In this document: positions 45,442 through 54,776 of the stretch, in pieces
How the letters are laid out: the number at the start of each line of letters is the position of its first letter
Numbering within the stretch: position 1 is the stretch's first letter
Assembly (NCBI GenBank): GCA_021739625.1
Contig: JAIPBJ010000003.1
Location: 1 to 64,000, forward strand
Length of the DNA: 64,000 nucleotides
Reading direction: 5' to 3'
Origin: Flavobacteriales bacterium
Lineage (GTDB): Bacteria; Bacteroidota; Bacteroidia; UBA10329
Notes under the pieces: model-generated
What the model was told of the DNA's origin: nothing
The model's input: only the letters and a program-made list of their open reading frames with translations
The model's database searches: none
Position numbers and translations under genes: made by a program

Positions 45442-46674
45442 TCAATAGTGGCATTTGGCGCATTCCAGACCACCGATACGTTCCACGGTGATTGGGTCTC
45501 CATTGTGCCATTCAGGGGTCCGTTTGTGCAGATCCTCATAATATCCGTTGTCGGTCACCTGAACATTGGTGGTCCTATGACAGTCGATGCACCAGCCCAT
45601 GGTAAGTGGTGAGTGCTGACCCACAACCGCCTGCTCCTCTACCGCACCATGGCAGGTCTGGCAAGGTATCTGACCGGCCACCACGTGCTGCGAGTGATTG
45701 AAATAGGACAGGTCGGGAAGATTGTGAACACGCACCCATTTCACAGGGGTCGGTTTGCTACCGTAAGTTTTGGTGGCCGGATCATAGTCCAATGCACGAT
45801 AGATCTTGGCAATCTCCGCTGTACCAGTTGGCCCTTGATCCACATAGCTATGGCAGTTCATACAGACATTCAGCGATGGAATGCCTGCCGTCTTGCCTTT
45901 TTCAGCCGATGAGTGGCAATAGACACAGTTGATGCCGTTCTGACCAGCGTGAATCTTGTGCGAGAAATTGATGGGTTGCGTAGGAGCGTATCCCTGATAG
46001 ACACCGATGGTCATCAGCCCTTGAATTCCCATTCTGAGAAGTATCAGCACAACAACAAGTACTGAGAAGGCAGTCCAGCCCCGATGGGTGTTCATCCAGG
46101 AAAGCAATGTGCCTACCGCACCCTTCTCAACAGGGGCTGGAACTCCATCCCTTTCGCTCACAAGATGGGTCAATGACCTTTTCACCCCTCTCAGCACCAC
46201 CAAAAGGAGAAGCAGAAGAAGGGCAAGACCGACAAGGACATAGATGAGCGTATCGCCTGCAAGGGCCCCGGACGGTTTTGCACCCGCATCGGCCACCACA
46301 GCTGCAGCTGCGGGGACTTCTTTCACAGGAGGATTCCTTATATAGGACAACACCCCCTTTATCTCCTCATCCGACAGGAACTCAAAGGCCGACATCGGCA
46401 CCTTGTTGTTGGCGTTGAAGATCTTCACGGCATACGGATCGCCAGCGGCAACCATCTTGCTTGAGTTCTTGACCCAGCTGATCGCCCATTCCTCGCTCGG
46501 AATGCGATCGAACAGACCCGCCAGACCAGGACCCACCATGGCCTTGTCGGTCAAAGTGTGACATGAGGCGCAATTCTGCTTGAACAGTTTCTCACCGTCC
46601 TGAGCATACGCAGAGGAGGCCAGCAGAACAGTCAGTGTGAAAAACGCAGTAGAAATCCTTTTCATCCAACTCAT
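45442..46674 (-). CDS. actA: Alternative complex III multihaem cytochrome ActA with fused cytochrome c
   Basis: A 410-residue c-type cytochrome. After a signal peptide (cleavage near AYAQ) comes a monohaem cytochrome c domain (CASCH, about 34-38, to about 115), a low-complexity Ala-rich stretch and a helix (about 145-165), then a membrane helix near 200-220 and the pentahaem ActA part with CVYCH, CMNCH, CQTCH, CIDCH and CAKCH. Six CxxCH sites in total. The first gene of the operon; an ATG three codons in is an alternative start. Promoter box 80 bp upstream. Confidence 0.92.
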   Translation of the reverse strand: MSWMKRISTAFFTLTVLLASSAYAQDGEKLFKQNCASCHTLTDKAMVGPGLAGLFDRIPSEEWAISWVKNSSKMVAAGDPYAVKIFNANNKVPMSAFEFLSDEEIKGVLSYIRNPPVKEVPAAAAVVADAGAKPSGALAGDTLIYVLVGLALLLLLLLVVLRGVKRSLTHLVSERDGVPAPVEKGAVGTLLSWMNTHRGWTAFSVLVVVLILLRMGIQGLMTIGVYQGYAPTQPINFSHKIHAGQNGINCVYCHSSAEKGKTAGIPSLNVCMNCHSYVDQGPTGTAEIAKIYRALDYDPATKTYGSKPTPVKWVRVHNLPDLSYFNHSQHVVAGQIPCQTCHGAVEEQAVVGQHSPLTMGWCIDCHRTTNVQVTDNGYYEDLHKRTPEWHNGDPITVERIGGLECAKCHY

Positions 46675-46753
46675 ACCGTTAGAGGTCTTGAAGCGTCACA
46701 AACCCTTTGATAACGGGCATTTCACAAGAAATGGGTCGTTTTTCGGGCGGCTG

Positions 46754-46761
46754 CAAAAATA
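46754..46761 (-). promoter_or_regulatory. -7 promoter box for the act-cta operon
   Basis: TATTTTTG on the minus strand fits TAnnTTTG, 80 bp before actA. No clear -33 element. Confidence 0.4.
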
Positions 46762-46883
46762 GAAACCAAAGCATGGGCGCTCTCATAATTCACAGAGGGA
46801 ATATAATTTAGAATCGTTCCAAATAGGCACGGGTCAATTCGCAACGCATCCAACAGTCGAAAGGGGTTTGCAACCTTTGCCGT

Positions 46884-47396
46884 ATGACTTCCCGAACCGT
46901 CATCATCCCTTTGCTGGTCTGTCTTGCCTCAGAGCTGCCCCTATGGGCACAGAACACAGACCCTCTGCCCACAGACAGTATGACATATATTGTGCGTGAA
47001 TCGCGCATTGACGGACTGGTCCGGGCCCACGTGAAACAGAACCATAAAAGCCCGGGGATCGAAGGCTACCGCGTTCAGGTCTTCTCCGGATCGGGCAACG
47101 AGGCCCGTCAGCAGGCCAACGATATCAGGCGTCAGCTGATCTCATCAAATCCCGAAATGCCAACGCACCTTGTCTATCAGCCTCCGAATTTCAAAGTGCG
47201 GGTGGGCGACTGTCGCACTGAGTTCGGGGCGATCCGTCTCAAACGAGAGCTGACCTTCTACTATCCACAGGGGTTTGTGGTGCGTGACATCATCAAATTG
47301 CCTCAACTTTCCATCGAAGGCGATGAGCATGCACCACACGCTGAGGTGATAGATGGCGTGGAGGTTCCCATCGACACCGGTTCGGGTCTGGACTGA
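46884..47396 (+). CDS. SPOR-domain secreted protein
   Basis: A 170-residue protein with a signal peptide (PLLVCLASELPLWAQ) and a SPOR-like peptidoglycan-binding domain at about 55-125 (GYRVQVFSGSGNEARQQAND through VYQPPNFKVRVGDCRTEFGA). SPOR domains bind denuded glycan at division sites; this short form is common in Bacteroidota. It is followed at once by the aminotransferase gene, which begins 13 bp later or overlaps it. Confidence 0.8.
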   Translation: MTSRTVIIPLLVCLASELPLWAQNTDPLPTDSMTYIVRESRIDGLVRAHVKQNHKSPGIEGYRVQVFSGSGNEARQQANDIRRQLISSNPEMPTHLVYQPPNFKVRVGDCRTEFGAIRLKRELTFYYPQGFVVRDIIKLPQLSIEGDEHAPHAEVIDGVEVPIDTGSGLD

Positions 47397-47409
47397 ACCC
47401 TCACTTTCC

Positions 47410-48615
47410 ATGAACTCGGACCTGATGAACGGTCTGGGAACCAACAATAGCATTCGCACAATGCAATTCCCAGGAATAGTCCGGTCAAAACTGCCCAATG
47501 TGGGCACCACCATCTTCACGGTGATGAGCGGTCTGGCACGTGAACACGGGGCCATCAACCTCTCGCAAGGTTTCCCCGATTTCTCGATTCCCGACAGGCT
47601 TGGCGAGCTCGTTGCGGAGAAGATGCGCAAAGGCCACAATCAATACTCGCCAATGCCAGGGTTGCCGGCCCTCCGAGAAGCCATTTCACTGAAGGTCCAG
47701 GAACTCTATTCCGCCACTTATGACCCTCAGGATGAGGTGACGGTGACGGCAGGTGCCACGCAGGCCATTTTCACTGCCATCATGGCACTGGTGCAGGAGG
47801 GAGATGAGGTGGTGGTCTTTGAGCCTGCCTACGACTGCTATGTGCCTGCCATTGAACTGGCAGGAGGCAAGGCCATTTTCGTGCAGATGGAGCCTACCGG
47901 TGTTCTGATAGATTGGGAGTATGTGAAGCGGGTCATCAATCAGCGGACGAGGATGATCATCATCAACACTCCAAACAACCCCACTGGGCGCATTATGAGT
48001 GCGCAGGACATGGTGCGATTGCAGAAACTCACCGAGCGCACCGACATCATCATCCTGAGCGATGAAGTGTATGAGCACATCCTCTTTGACGGCTATGAGC
48101 ACCAGAGCGTCTCGCGTTATCCAAAGTTGGCAGAACGGTCTGTGGTGGTGAGCTCATTCGGCAAGACCTATCACTGCACAGGTTGGAAGGTCGGCCATGT
48201 TCTGGCCCCTAAAGAGCTGATGCGCGAGTTCAGGAAGACCCATCAGTTCAACGTTTTCAGTGTGAACACCCCGGTTCAGCACGCCTTGGCGGAATTCCTT
48301 TCGGAAAGGCAACATTACCTCGGTCTGGGAACCTTCTACCAGAGCAAGCGCGACCTTTTCCTTAAATTGATCAAAGACTCGCGTTTCAAGGTCAGGCCCA
48401 GCGAAGGAACTTATTTCCAACTGTTGGACTACTCGGCCATCACAGACGAGAAGGACACTGATTACGCCAACAGACTCACCAAAGAAGCTGGCGTTGCAAG
48501 CATTCCGCTATCGGTGTTCTATCACAGGCCCACGCCTATGACCCAATTGAGATTCTGTTTCGCCAAGGAGGATGAGACCCTTGAACGGGCGGCCGAGATT
48601 CTGAACAAGCTATGA
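47410..48615 (+). CDS. Methionine/glutamine-type aminotransferase (YbdL-like)
   Basis: A PLP-dependent class I aminotransferase of about 401 residues from the ATG at 47410; ATGs at 47425 and 47461 are also possible, the last nearest the family N-terminus (FPGIVRSKLPNVGTTIFTVM). Typical blocks are INLSQGFPDF, NQYSPMPGLPALREAI, NNPTGRIM and the PLP lysine in SSFGKTYHCTGWKVGH. The family transaminates methionine or glutamine against 2-oxoacids. It overlaps by 4 bp the omega-amidase gene, whose product would remove the 2-oxo-acid amide, so glutamine-coupled methionine salvage is likely. Confidence 0.88.
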   Translation: MNSDLMNGLGTNNSIRTMQFPGIVRSKLPNVGTTIFTVMSGLAREHGAINLSQGFPDFSIPDRLGELVAEKMRKGHNQYSPMPGLPALREAISLKVQELYSATYDPQDEVTVTAGATQAIFTAIMALVQEGDEVVVFEPAYDCYVPAIELAGGKAIFVQMEPTGVLIDWEYVKRVINQRTRMIIINTPNNPTGRIMSAQDMVRLQKLTERTDIIILSDEVYEHILFDGYEHQSVSRYPKLAERSVVVSSFGKTYHCTGWKVGHVLAPKELMREFRKTHQFNVFSVNTPVQHALAEFLSERQHYLGLGTFYQSKRDLFLKLIKDSRFKVRPSEGTYFQLLDYSAITDEKDTDYANRLTKEAGVASIPLSVFYHRPTPMTQLRFCFAKEDETLERAAEILNKL

Positions 48616-49409
48616 ATCCACTCCGAGTAACCATCTGTCAACAACCTCTGGTCTGGGAGAACAGACAGAGGAACCTTGAGCATTTTGGGAATCTCCTGTC
48701 CTCTCTGAATGGACAGACAGACTTGGTCATACTGCCAGAGACCTTCACCACCGGGTTCACAACCAATACTTCCGGGCTTGCGGAACCACTGCATGGAGAG
48801 ACGTTGGAATGGATGCGCAGAATGGCGCACGAACTGAATGCCAGCATAACCGGTAGCTTCCTGTGTTCTGAACCGGGCATCGAATCGGTCCAGTATTTCA
48901 ACCGTCTGCTCTGGATGAATGCAGATGGCAGCTATTTCCATTATGACAAGCGACACCTTTTCACCTTCGCTGGAGAGCATTTTCATTTCTCGCAAGGACG
49001 CGAGCGAATCATTGTAACTCTGAAGGGTTGGCGCATCTGCCCGCTCATCTGCTACGATCTGCGGTTTCCGGTGTGGAGCCGCAATACTGCCACCGACCCA
49101 TACGACCTGCTGATCTATGTGGCGAACTGGCCCGAGGCCCGCTCCACTGCTTGGAAAGACCTGCTAGTTGCACGTGCCCACGAGAACCAATGCTACGTGG
49201 TTGGCGTGAACCGTGTCGGCACAGACGGAAAGCAGATACCATACAGTGGCGACAGCCGGGCAATAGGGCCGAGAGGCGAAATGCTCGCCACTTTCGGACC
49301 GCACCAGCAAGGACTTATGACCGTAAGTCTGGACAGACCCGAACTGTTGGACTTCCGGGACAGGTTCCGTGCGTGGGAGGATGCGGACAGGTTCGATCTG
49401 CGGGTCTGA
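48612..49409 (+). CDS. Omega-amidase (nitrilase superfamily, YafV-like)
   Basis: A 265-residue carbon-nitrogen hydrolase with the full catalytic set: E43 (LPETFTTGF), K113 (DKRHLFTFAGE) and C147 (CPLICYDLRFP). It hydrolyses omega-amides such as 2-oxoglutaramate. Coupled by a 4-bp overlap to the aminotransferase, it pulls glutamine-dependent transamination forward. Confidence 0.9.
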   Translation: MNPLRVTICQQPLVWENRQRNLEHFGNLLSSLNGQTDLVILPETFTTGFTTNTSGLAEPLHGETLEWMRRMAHELNASITGSFLCSEPGIESVQYFNRLLWMNADGSYFHYDKRHLFTFAGEHFHFSQGRERIIVTLKGWRICPLICYDLRFPVWSRNTATDPYDLLIYVANWPEARSTAWKDLLVARAHENQCYVVGVNRVGTDGKQIPYSGDSRAIGPRGEMLATFGPHQQGLMTVSLDRPELLDFRDRFRAWEDADRFDLRV

Positions 49410-49473
49410 GCGTGAATGGTGAGCAATTCCACGTTCCGCATCGGCCAGATTGTCAAGCAGTACCGATCGATCA

Positions 49474-52400
49474 TCAACGGATCAGCACCACCTTGCCAGC
49501 GATCTGCTGAGTCCGTCCTCTAAAATCGACAAATTGGATGACCCATGTGTAAACGCCTCCCGGGCAGGTGTCGCCTCCAAGGCCAGAAGGGCCACCGTCC
49601 CAACCCTGCTCAATGTTGGTGCTGAAGTACACCATTTGTCCCCATCGATTGAACACCTTCATATCAAATCCCGTGACGTCCTCTCCATAGGCTTGGAAGA
49701 GATCGTTGACACCGTCAGTGCCCGGTGTGAAGGCCGATGGCACGTAAATGGTGGTATAAGGCGTAACAGTGATGTCCGTGTTCACAGAATCGCGACATCC
49801 GAACTCGCTGACGGCAGTGAGCCACACGCGATAGGCACCAGTATCCTGATAGGCATGATTCGGATTCTCCTCATCAGCGAACGACCCGTCTCCAAAACTC
49901 CAGAGCCATGTATCATCGCCCGTGCTCAGGTTCTCGAAGGTCACCAATGGATCGATGACGGAAATCATGCTCGGCCGGGCGAAGAAGTCCGCTTCAGGCC
50001 GAGGATGCACGATGATCGGGACAGTCACCGTGTCTGTACAGTTGTCCCAAATGGCCACCAGTTGCACATTATAAGTACCATCACCCTGATAGAGATGCGA
50101 AGGGTTCTCTTCTGTTGACGAGGCACCATTGCCGAAACTCCAAGCATAAGTGAGCTGCCCGACAGGCGTTGAGGCGTTGGTGAACTGGGTCTGCGCTCCA
50201 AGGCACACATCGGTTCCTGTGAACTGAGCATCAGGCACGGGATCGACCGTTATGGTGGTCTGGGAAGTATTCACGCAACCGTAGGTATCTGTTCCTGTAG
50301 CGGTATAGGTGGTGGTGACCACGGGTGTTGCGACAGGATCGGCAACGGTCGCATCGCTCAGACCTGTGGCTGGCGACCACACGTAGCTCACTCCTCCGTT
50401 GGCATTCAGCCCGATGGTCTCACCCAGACAGATGCTGCGCGAAGGGCTTGACGCAACGGTGGGCAACGCATGGACTGTGGCCTCGATAGTTCCGGTGGTT
50501 GTGCAATTGCCATCAGATACCGCGTATGAAAGGACATGTATGCCAGCACCGGCAGTGGTCGGAGAGAATACGCCTGTTGGATTGGTGATGCCCGTTCCGC
50601 TCCAAGTTCCGACCGTGGGCGAAAATCCGCTGAGCGTCTCATTCACGGCATCCTCGCACAGCTCAAAGTCTGTTCCCGGATCGACCACGGGTGATGGGAT
50701 GATAGTGACCACGATGGCGTTGGACGCAGCACCAGTGCAGCCCAGATCTGTGGGAATGACCGTAACGCTGTTTCCACTCACCAGTCCGGCTGTAATCCAA
50801 GCATTGTCGGAAGTGTTCTGAACCGGTGTGGTCCCATCGAGAAATTGATAGCTGTCGAATCCGGAAGGCGAGGCGGTAAAGGTGATGGACTCGCCCTCGC
50901 AGATGGTGTTATCGGCATCGGAGCTGCTGAGGGTCACGGCCGGATAGGGATTCACAACAGTGGTGATGGCGTTGCTCGGTTCGCTCACACAGCCTTGTGC
51001 GCTGGTCGCGATCACGGTCAGTGTTGTTCCGTCCTGAAGACTTGATGTTGAATAGATATTGCCCGATCCACTCTGCACAGAGGCCACTCCCTCAAAGAAT
51101 TCATAGTCTGCCAGGCCGCTGGGAAGCACAGTGAAGGTGATGGCATCGCCCTCGCAGATGGCATCGTCCGCATCAGAACTTGAAAGCACTGGCACTGGAA
51201 TGGGGTGGATCACCGTGGCGATGGCGTTGCTGGGCGAGCTGCTGCAACCGTTGTCGGTCGCCACCACAGTGATGCTGTTATTGGGCAGCAGACTTCCGAA
51301 AAGGATGTTGCTGGCGCCATCCTGCATCGAGTTGTTCCCATTGAAGAACTCATAGCTGTCATATCCTGCAGGCGTGGCAGTGAAAGTAAGCAGGTCGCCA
51401 TGGCACACCTGGTCGTCAGGGTCATCGGATGTAAGCGTGACCGCTGGAATGGGATTCACCACTGCTTCAATGGTGTCGCTTGGATTGGCGAAGCAACTGC
51501 CCACCAAGGCCACCACATTGATCAGGTCGCCATTCTGAAGCGATGAGGAGGTGAAAACATTGGAAGCACCATCCTGTGCCACCGTTCCATTGACAAAGAA
51601 GGCGTAGTTGAGGTAATTGCCATCGGCTGTCACTGTGAGTGCATCCCCATCGCAGATCTGCGATGCACTCACCGAGAGATTGACATCGAAATTGCTGGGC
51701 TGCACGGTGACCATGGTCGAATCTGTGACCGGGCCGCAGCAGGGGGTCTGCACTGTAACGTAAACGGTGTAGGTGCCGGGCACTGCAAAATAGATGTCGC
51801 TGGCGGTGGTCATAGTGGGGCCTGAGGCTGTGGCAGGTTGAGCACCCGGCAACACCCAATCATACTGTGTTCCCTGCAATGAAGTGGTGAAACTGTTGGG
51901 GCATCCTGCATCCACTGTGCCATTGTGCGGAGTAATGGAAGGTGTGGCCGGTCCATCAGTGAATATCAGTACGAAATCGGTGAAGGGTGTTCCATTGAGC
52001 GTGACGGTCTTTCTTCCCATTGAGGAATAGGTCACGGCTATAGGCCCACTGCCATTGGCCGATGCGGGCGTTGCGCCTGCACCGAAAGTCCATGCACCTC
52101 CTCCGGCCGATGAGAACAGAATGTTGGAATTGGTGCAGCCGTAGTTCTCAACCGAAATGACCGGAGGGTTGCCGGGCACCGAAGTGATGTTCTGCTGCGC
52201 GACCAGAGTCCCACCGTTCTCGCTCAGTGCCGCACTCGGGCCGTTGGCACCACTGCCGCCCACTCCACCGGGGCCACCAGTGCCACCAGTGCCACCTGCA
52301 CCACCAAAACTGTTGGCGCATGCCCCGGCCGTGCCACCGGCACCACCACCACCACCTGCACCACCTGCACCACCTGCACCGCCAGTTCCGCCCACACCGC

Positions 52401-53553
52401 CCGGCCCGGGACTCAGGTTGCAATCGACCACACTTCCGCCCGCACCATTGCCTACGAGGAACAGTGCAAATGACCCTCCTCCACCAGTACCACCGATACC
52501 GCCACCTCCACCACTGCCGCCTGCTCCGCCACCGCCACCGCCAGCACCGTAATTGTCAGATCCACCGAGCTGCCGGCCGCCACCGCCACCGCCTCCACCA
52601 CCTCCACATCCGGGATTGCCCTGCACGCCATCGCCACCGGGGCCGCCCACGGCATAGTATCCGCCTGCTATGGATCCGGCACCGCCCACTGTTCCGGCCG
52701 CACCCGCAGTGCCATTGCCTCCGGGCTGGCCAGGCTGACCCGAAGTCACGCTGCCGCAACTGGGCGTCTGATTGAAGAACGAGTTCTCCGGGCCAGTGCC
52801 GGTCGCCCCTCCCGTGCCACCACAACCGGCCGGCTGACCCGGAAGACCGGGGCCGGGATTGGTGCCACCTGCATGCCGACCACCGTTCTGACCACGCCCA
52901 CCATTATTGCCCTGGGCACCCACACCGCCATTGCCACCTTGCGGAAGGTTGGGCTCGCTGGCACCCGGCTGACCCGGCTGACCATTGCCCCCGGCAACCC
53001 CGGCAGCACCTGGCGATCCCGAAAGACCGGCACCGCCCGCACCTGTGGTCACCACGCAGCGGACGATATTGTAGTCCGAACAGCCGTTGAGGTATATGCC
53101 ATAGACCGACACTTCGGCCCCTGATGCAGCAGCCACATCGATGGTGAGGTCCTGAAGTCGGAATCCTGTGGCGTTCAACGCGGCAAGGCCCACCAATGCA
53201 TTGGCAGGGGCAGGCAGCACATTGGCGGCCGAACGGCCAATGACCGAAGCGGTGGCATTGCTCTTGACCCATGTGGCCGGATTGAAACCGCCCTCCAGCG
53301 TTATTCCCGATGGAATCTGAAGCGTATTGACAATGGGGTATGTGCCGGCTGCCATCCAGATGACCGTGTTGCCGCCCGATGCCAGACTCAGTCCGTAGGT
53401 CAGCGATGCAGGATTGGAACGGGTGCCGGCCGCCCCACTGCCCGCACCCCCCGGAGTGACATGAATGACCCCACACTGCTGCGAAAATGCAGCATGGGCG
53501 AACAACAGTATCACAGGAATCGATAGAGTCCTGAATTTGGTACTGAATGGCAT
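49474..53553 (-). CDS. Giant T9SS-secreted Gly-rich, multi-Ig/PKD surface protein
   Basis: A 1359-residue protein with a signal peptide (cleavage near AAFSQ, residue 24), a beta-helix-like part (about 30-170; AGTYPIVNTLQIPSGITLEG), a glycine-rich region of about 275 residues (GGTGGAGGAGG types, ~170-445) and then repeated Ig-like modules of about 85 residues (PAVTLSSSDADNTICEGESI, five close copies between about 640 and 1010). Two PKD domains follow (LTYAWSFGNGAS, WLWSFGDGSF). It ends in a type B T9SS sorting domain (FNRWGQMVYFSTNIEQGWDG to KVVLIR). It is likely exported and attached to the surface as an adhesin or matrix protein. No enzymatic domain seen. Confidence 0.9.
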   Translation of the reverse strand: MPFSTKFRTLSIPVILLFAHAAFSQQCGVIHVTPGGAGSGAAGTRSNPASLTYGLSLASGGNTVIWMAAGTYPIVNTLQIPSGITLEGGFNPATWVKSNATASVIGRSAANVLPAPANALVGLAALNATGFRLQDLTIDVAAASGAEVSVYGIYLNGCSDYNIVRCVVTTGAGGAGLSGSPGAAGVAGGNGQPGQPGASEPNLPQGGNGGVGAQGNNGGRGQNGGRHAGGTNPGPGLPGQPAGCGGTGGATGTGPENSFFNQTPSCGSVTSGQPGQPGGNGTAGAAGTVGGAGSIAGGYYAVGGPGGDGVQGNPGCGGGGGGGGGGRQLGGSDNYGAGGGGGGAGGSGGGGGIGGTGGGGSFALFLVGNGAGGSVVDCNLSPGPGGVGGTGGAGGAGGAGGGGGAGGTAGACANSFGGAGGTGGTGGPGGVGGSGANGPSAALSENGGTLVAQQNITSVPGNPPVISVENYGCTNSNILFSSAGGGAWTFGAGATPASANGSGPIAVTYSSMGRKTVTLNGTPFTDFVLIFTDGPATPSITPHNGTVDAGCPNSFTTSLQGTQYDWVLPGAQPATASGPTMTTASDIYFAVPGTYTVYVTVQTPCCGPVTDSTMVTVQPSNFDVNLSVSASQICDGDALTVTADGNYLNYAFFVNGTVAQDGASNVFTSSSLQNGDLINVVALVGSCFANPSDTIEAVVNPIPAVTLTSDDPDDQVCHGDLLTFTATPAGYDSYEFFNGNNSMQDGASNILFGSLLPNNSITVVATDNGCSSSPSNAIATVIHPIPVPVLSSSDADDAICEGDAITFTVLPSGLADYEFFEGVASVQSGSGNIYSTSSLQDGTTLTVIATSAQGCVSEPSNAITTVVNPYPAVTLSSSDADNTICEGESITFTASPSGFDSYQFLDGTTPVQNTSDNAWITAGLVSGNSVTVIPTDLGCTGAASNAIVVTIIPSPVVDPGTDFELCEDAVNETLSGFSPTVGTWSGTGITNPTGVFSPTTAGAGIHVLSYAVSDGNCTTTGTIEATVHALPTVASSPSRSICLGETIGLNANGGVSYVWSPATGLSDATVADPVATPVVTTTYTATGTDTYGCVNTSQTTITVDPVPDAQFTGTDVCLGAQTQFTNASTPVGQLTYAWSFGNGASSTEENPSHLYQGDGTYNVQLVAIWDNCTDTVTVPIIVHPRPEADFFARPSMISVIDPLVTFENLSTGDDTWLWSFGDGSFADEENPNHAYQDTGAYRVWLTAVSEFGCRDSVNTDITVTPYTTIYVPSAFTPGTDGVNDLFQAYGEDVTGFDMKVFNRWGQMVYFSTNIEQGWDGGPSGLGGDTCPGGVYTWVIQFVDFRGRTQQIAGKVVLIR

Positions 53554-53652
53554 CTTTGTCGGGGTTGAATTTTGGATGCGGGTGAAAGGAATGATTATCC
53601 GGATGACGGCAATTGTCAGGACGGACAGACCACGGCCGCGTTGCCCTCAGTC

Positions 53653-54711
53653 CTATTGCACTGTGACCGCCCTGTCTCCGCGTCTCACCATCGATCCTAT
53701 GGGATGGAGCACGACTCCAGCCTCCTTGCAGCACGAGACCACCTCTTCGCGGCCTGCCGGTTCCACCGCCAAAAGCAGTCCACCGCTTGTCTGCGGGTCG
53801 CAGAGGGTGAACAGTTGCGGCCCCGTGAGCGTGGAGACCTTTGACCCATAGCTCTGGAAGTTGCGCATGGTCATATCAGGATAGATGGAGAGGTCCAGAT
53901 AGTGCTGCAAGCCCTCTATCAATGGAATCTTCGAATAGTCGATCACTGCGCTGAGACCCGATCCCTCGCACATTTCGATAAGGTGGCCCAACAGCCCGAA
54001 GCCCGTTACATCGGTGATGGCCATCACTGACCTCATTCCTCCCAGTCGCTCTCCAATGCTATTGAGTGTCAGCATCTGTGCGGTCAACCGTGCCCTGTCA
54101 TCATCGCCCAGCAGACCCCGCTTTCCGGCAGTGGCCATGATGCCGACACCCAGCGGTTTGGTGAGAAACAGCCCGCAACCCTCTGTGGCCGTACTGTTGG
54201 CCTTGATCTGATGGCGGTCTGCGATGCCCGTGACCGCCAGCCCGAAAATGGGCTCGGGCGAGTCTATGCTGTGGCCGCCCGCAAGCGGAATGCCTGCCCG
54301 CGAGCAGGCCTCCCGTGCGCCAGCGATCACCTGCGCGGCAATCTCGGGAGCAAGTTTTGCCACTGGCCAGCCCAGAATGGCAATGGCCATCAAGGGTTTT
54401 CCGCCCATGGCATAGATATCGGAGATGGCATTGACAGCGGCTATTCCACCAAAATCGTGAGGGTCGTCCACAATGGGCATGAAGAAATCGGTGGTGCTGA
54501 TGATGGCACGCTCACCATCAATGGCCATCACGGCCGCATCATCCGAAGTGCTGTTGCCTATCATCAGGTCTGGGAACAGGCCTGCATCGGTCCCTTGGCC
54601 AAGGATGTCCTTGAGCACAGAAGGAGAGATCTTGCATCCACAGCCTCCACCATGGGAGAACTGTGTGAGTCGGACGGGGTCGGACGGTTTTTCCATGGAA
54701 TGTCTGGTCAT
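53653..54711 (-). CDS. selD: Selenide, water dikinase
   Basis: A 352-residue enzyme making selenophosphate from selenide and ATP. The N-terminal HGGGCGCKISP carries catalytic C24 and K27; cysteine, not selenocysteine, is encoded. Later blocks are TTDFFMPIVDDPHDFGGIAA, AGGHSIDSPEPIFGLAVTG and DVTGFGLLGH. ATG at 54711 is preferred; 54696 is also possible. The long in-frame extension upstream (to 55173) runs inside mnmH and is not real. It follows mnmH by 65 bp. Confidence 0.94.
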   Translation of the reverse strand: MTRHSMEKPSDPVRLTQFSHGGGCGCKISPSVLKDILGQGTDAGLFPDLMIGNSTSDDAAVMAIDGERAIISTTDFFMPIVDDPHDFGGIAAVNAISDIYAMGGKPLMAIAILGWPVAKLAPEIAAQVIAGAREACSRAGIPLAGGHSIDSPEPIFGLAVTGIADRHQIKANSTATEGCGLFLTKPLGVGIMATAGKRGLLGDDDRARLTAQMLTLNSIGERLGGMRSVMAITDVTGFGLLGHLIEMCEGSGLSAVIDYSKIPLIEGLQHYLDLSIYPDMTMRNFQSYGSKVSTLTGPQLFTLCDPQTSGGLLLAVEPAGREEVVSCCKEAGVVLHPIGSMVRRGDRAVTVQ

Positions 54712-54776
54712 CTGGTTATGAGTATTCGTAATTGTCGGTTGATTGAGTTGCAAGTTCTCCTCTCCATTCTCACGCT

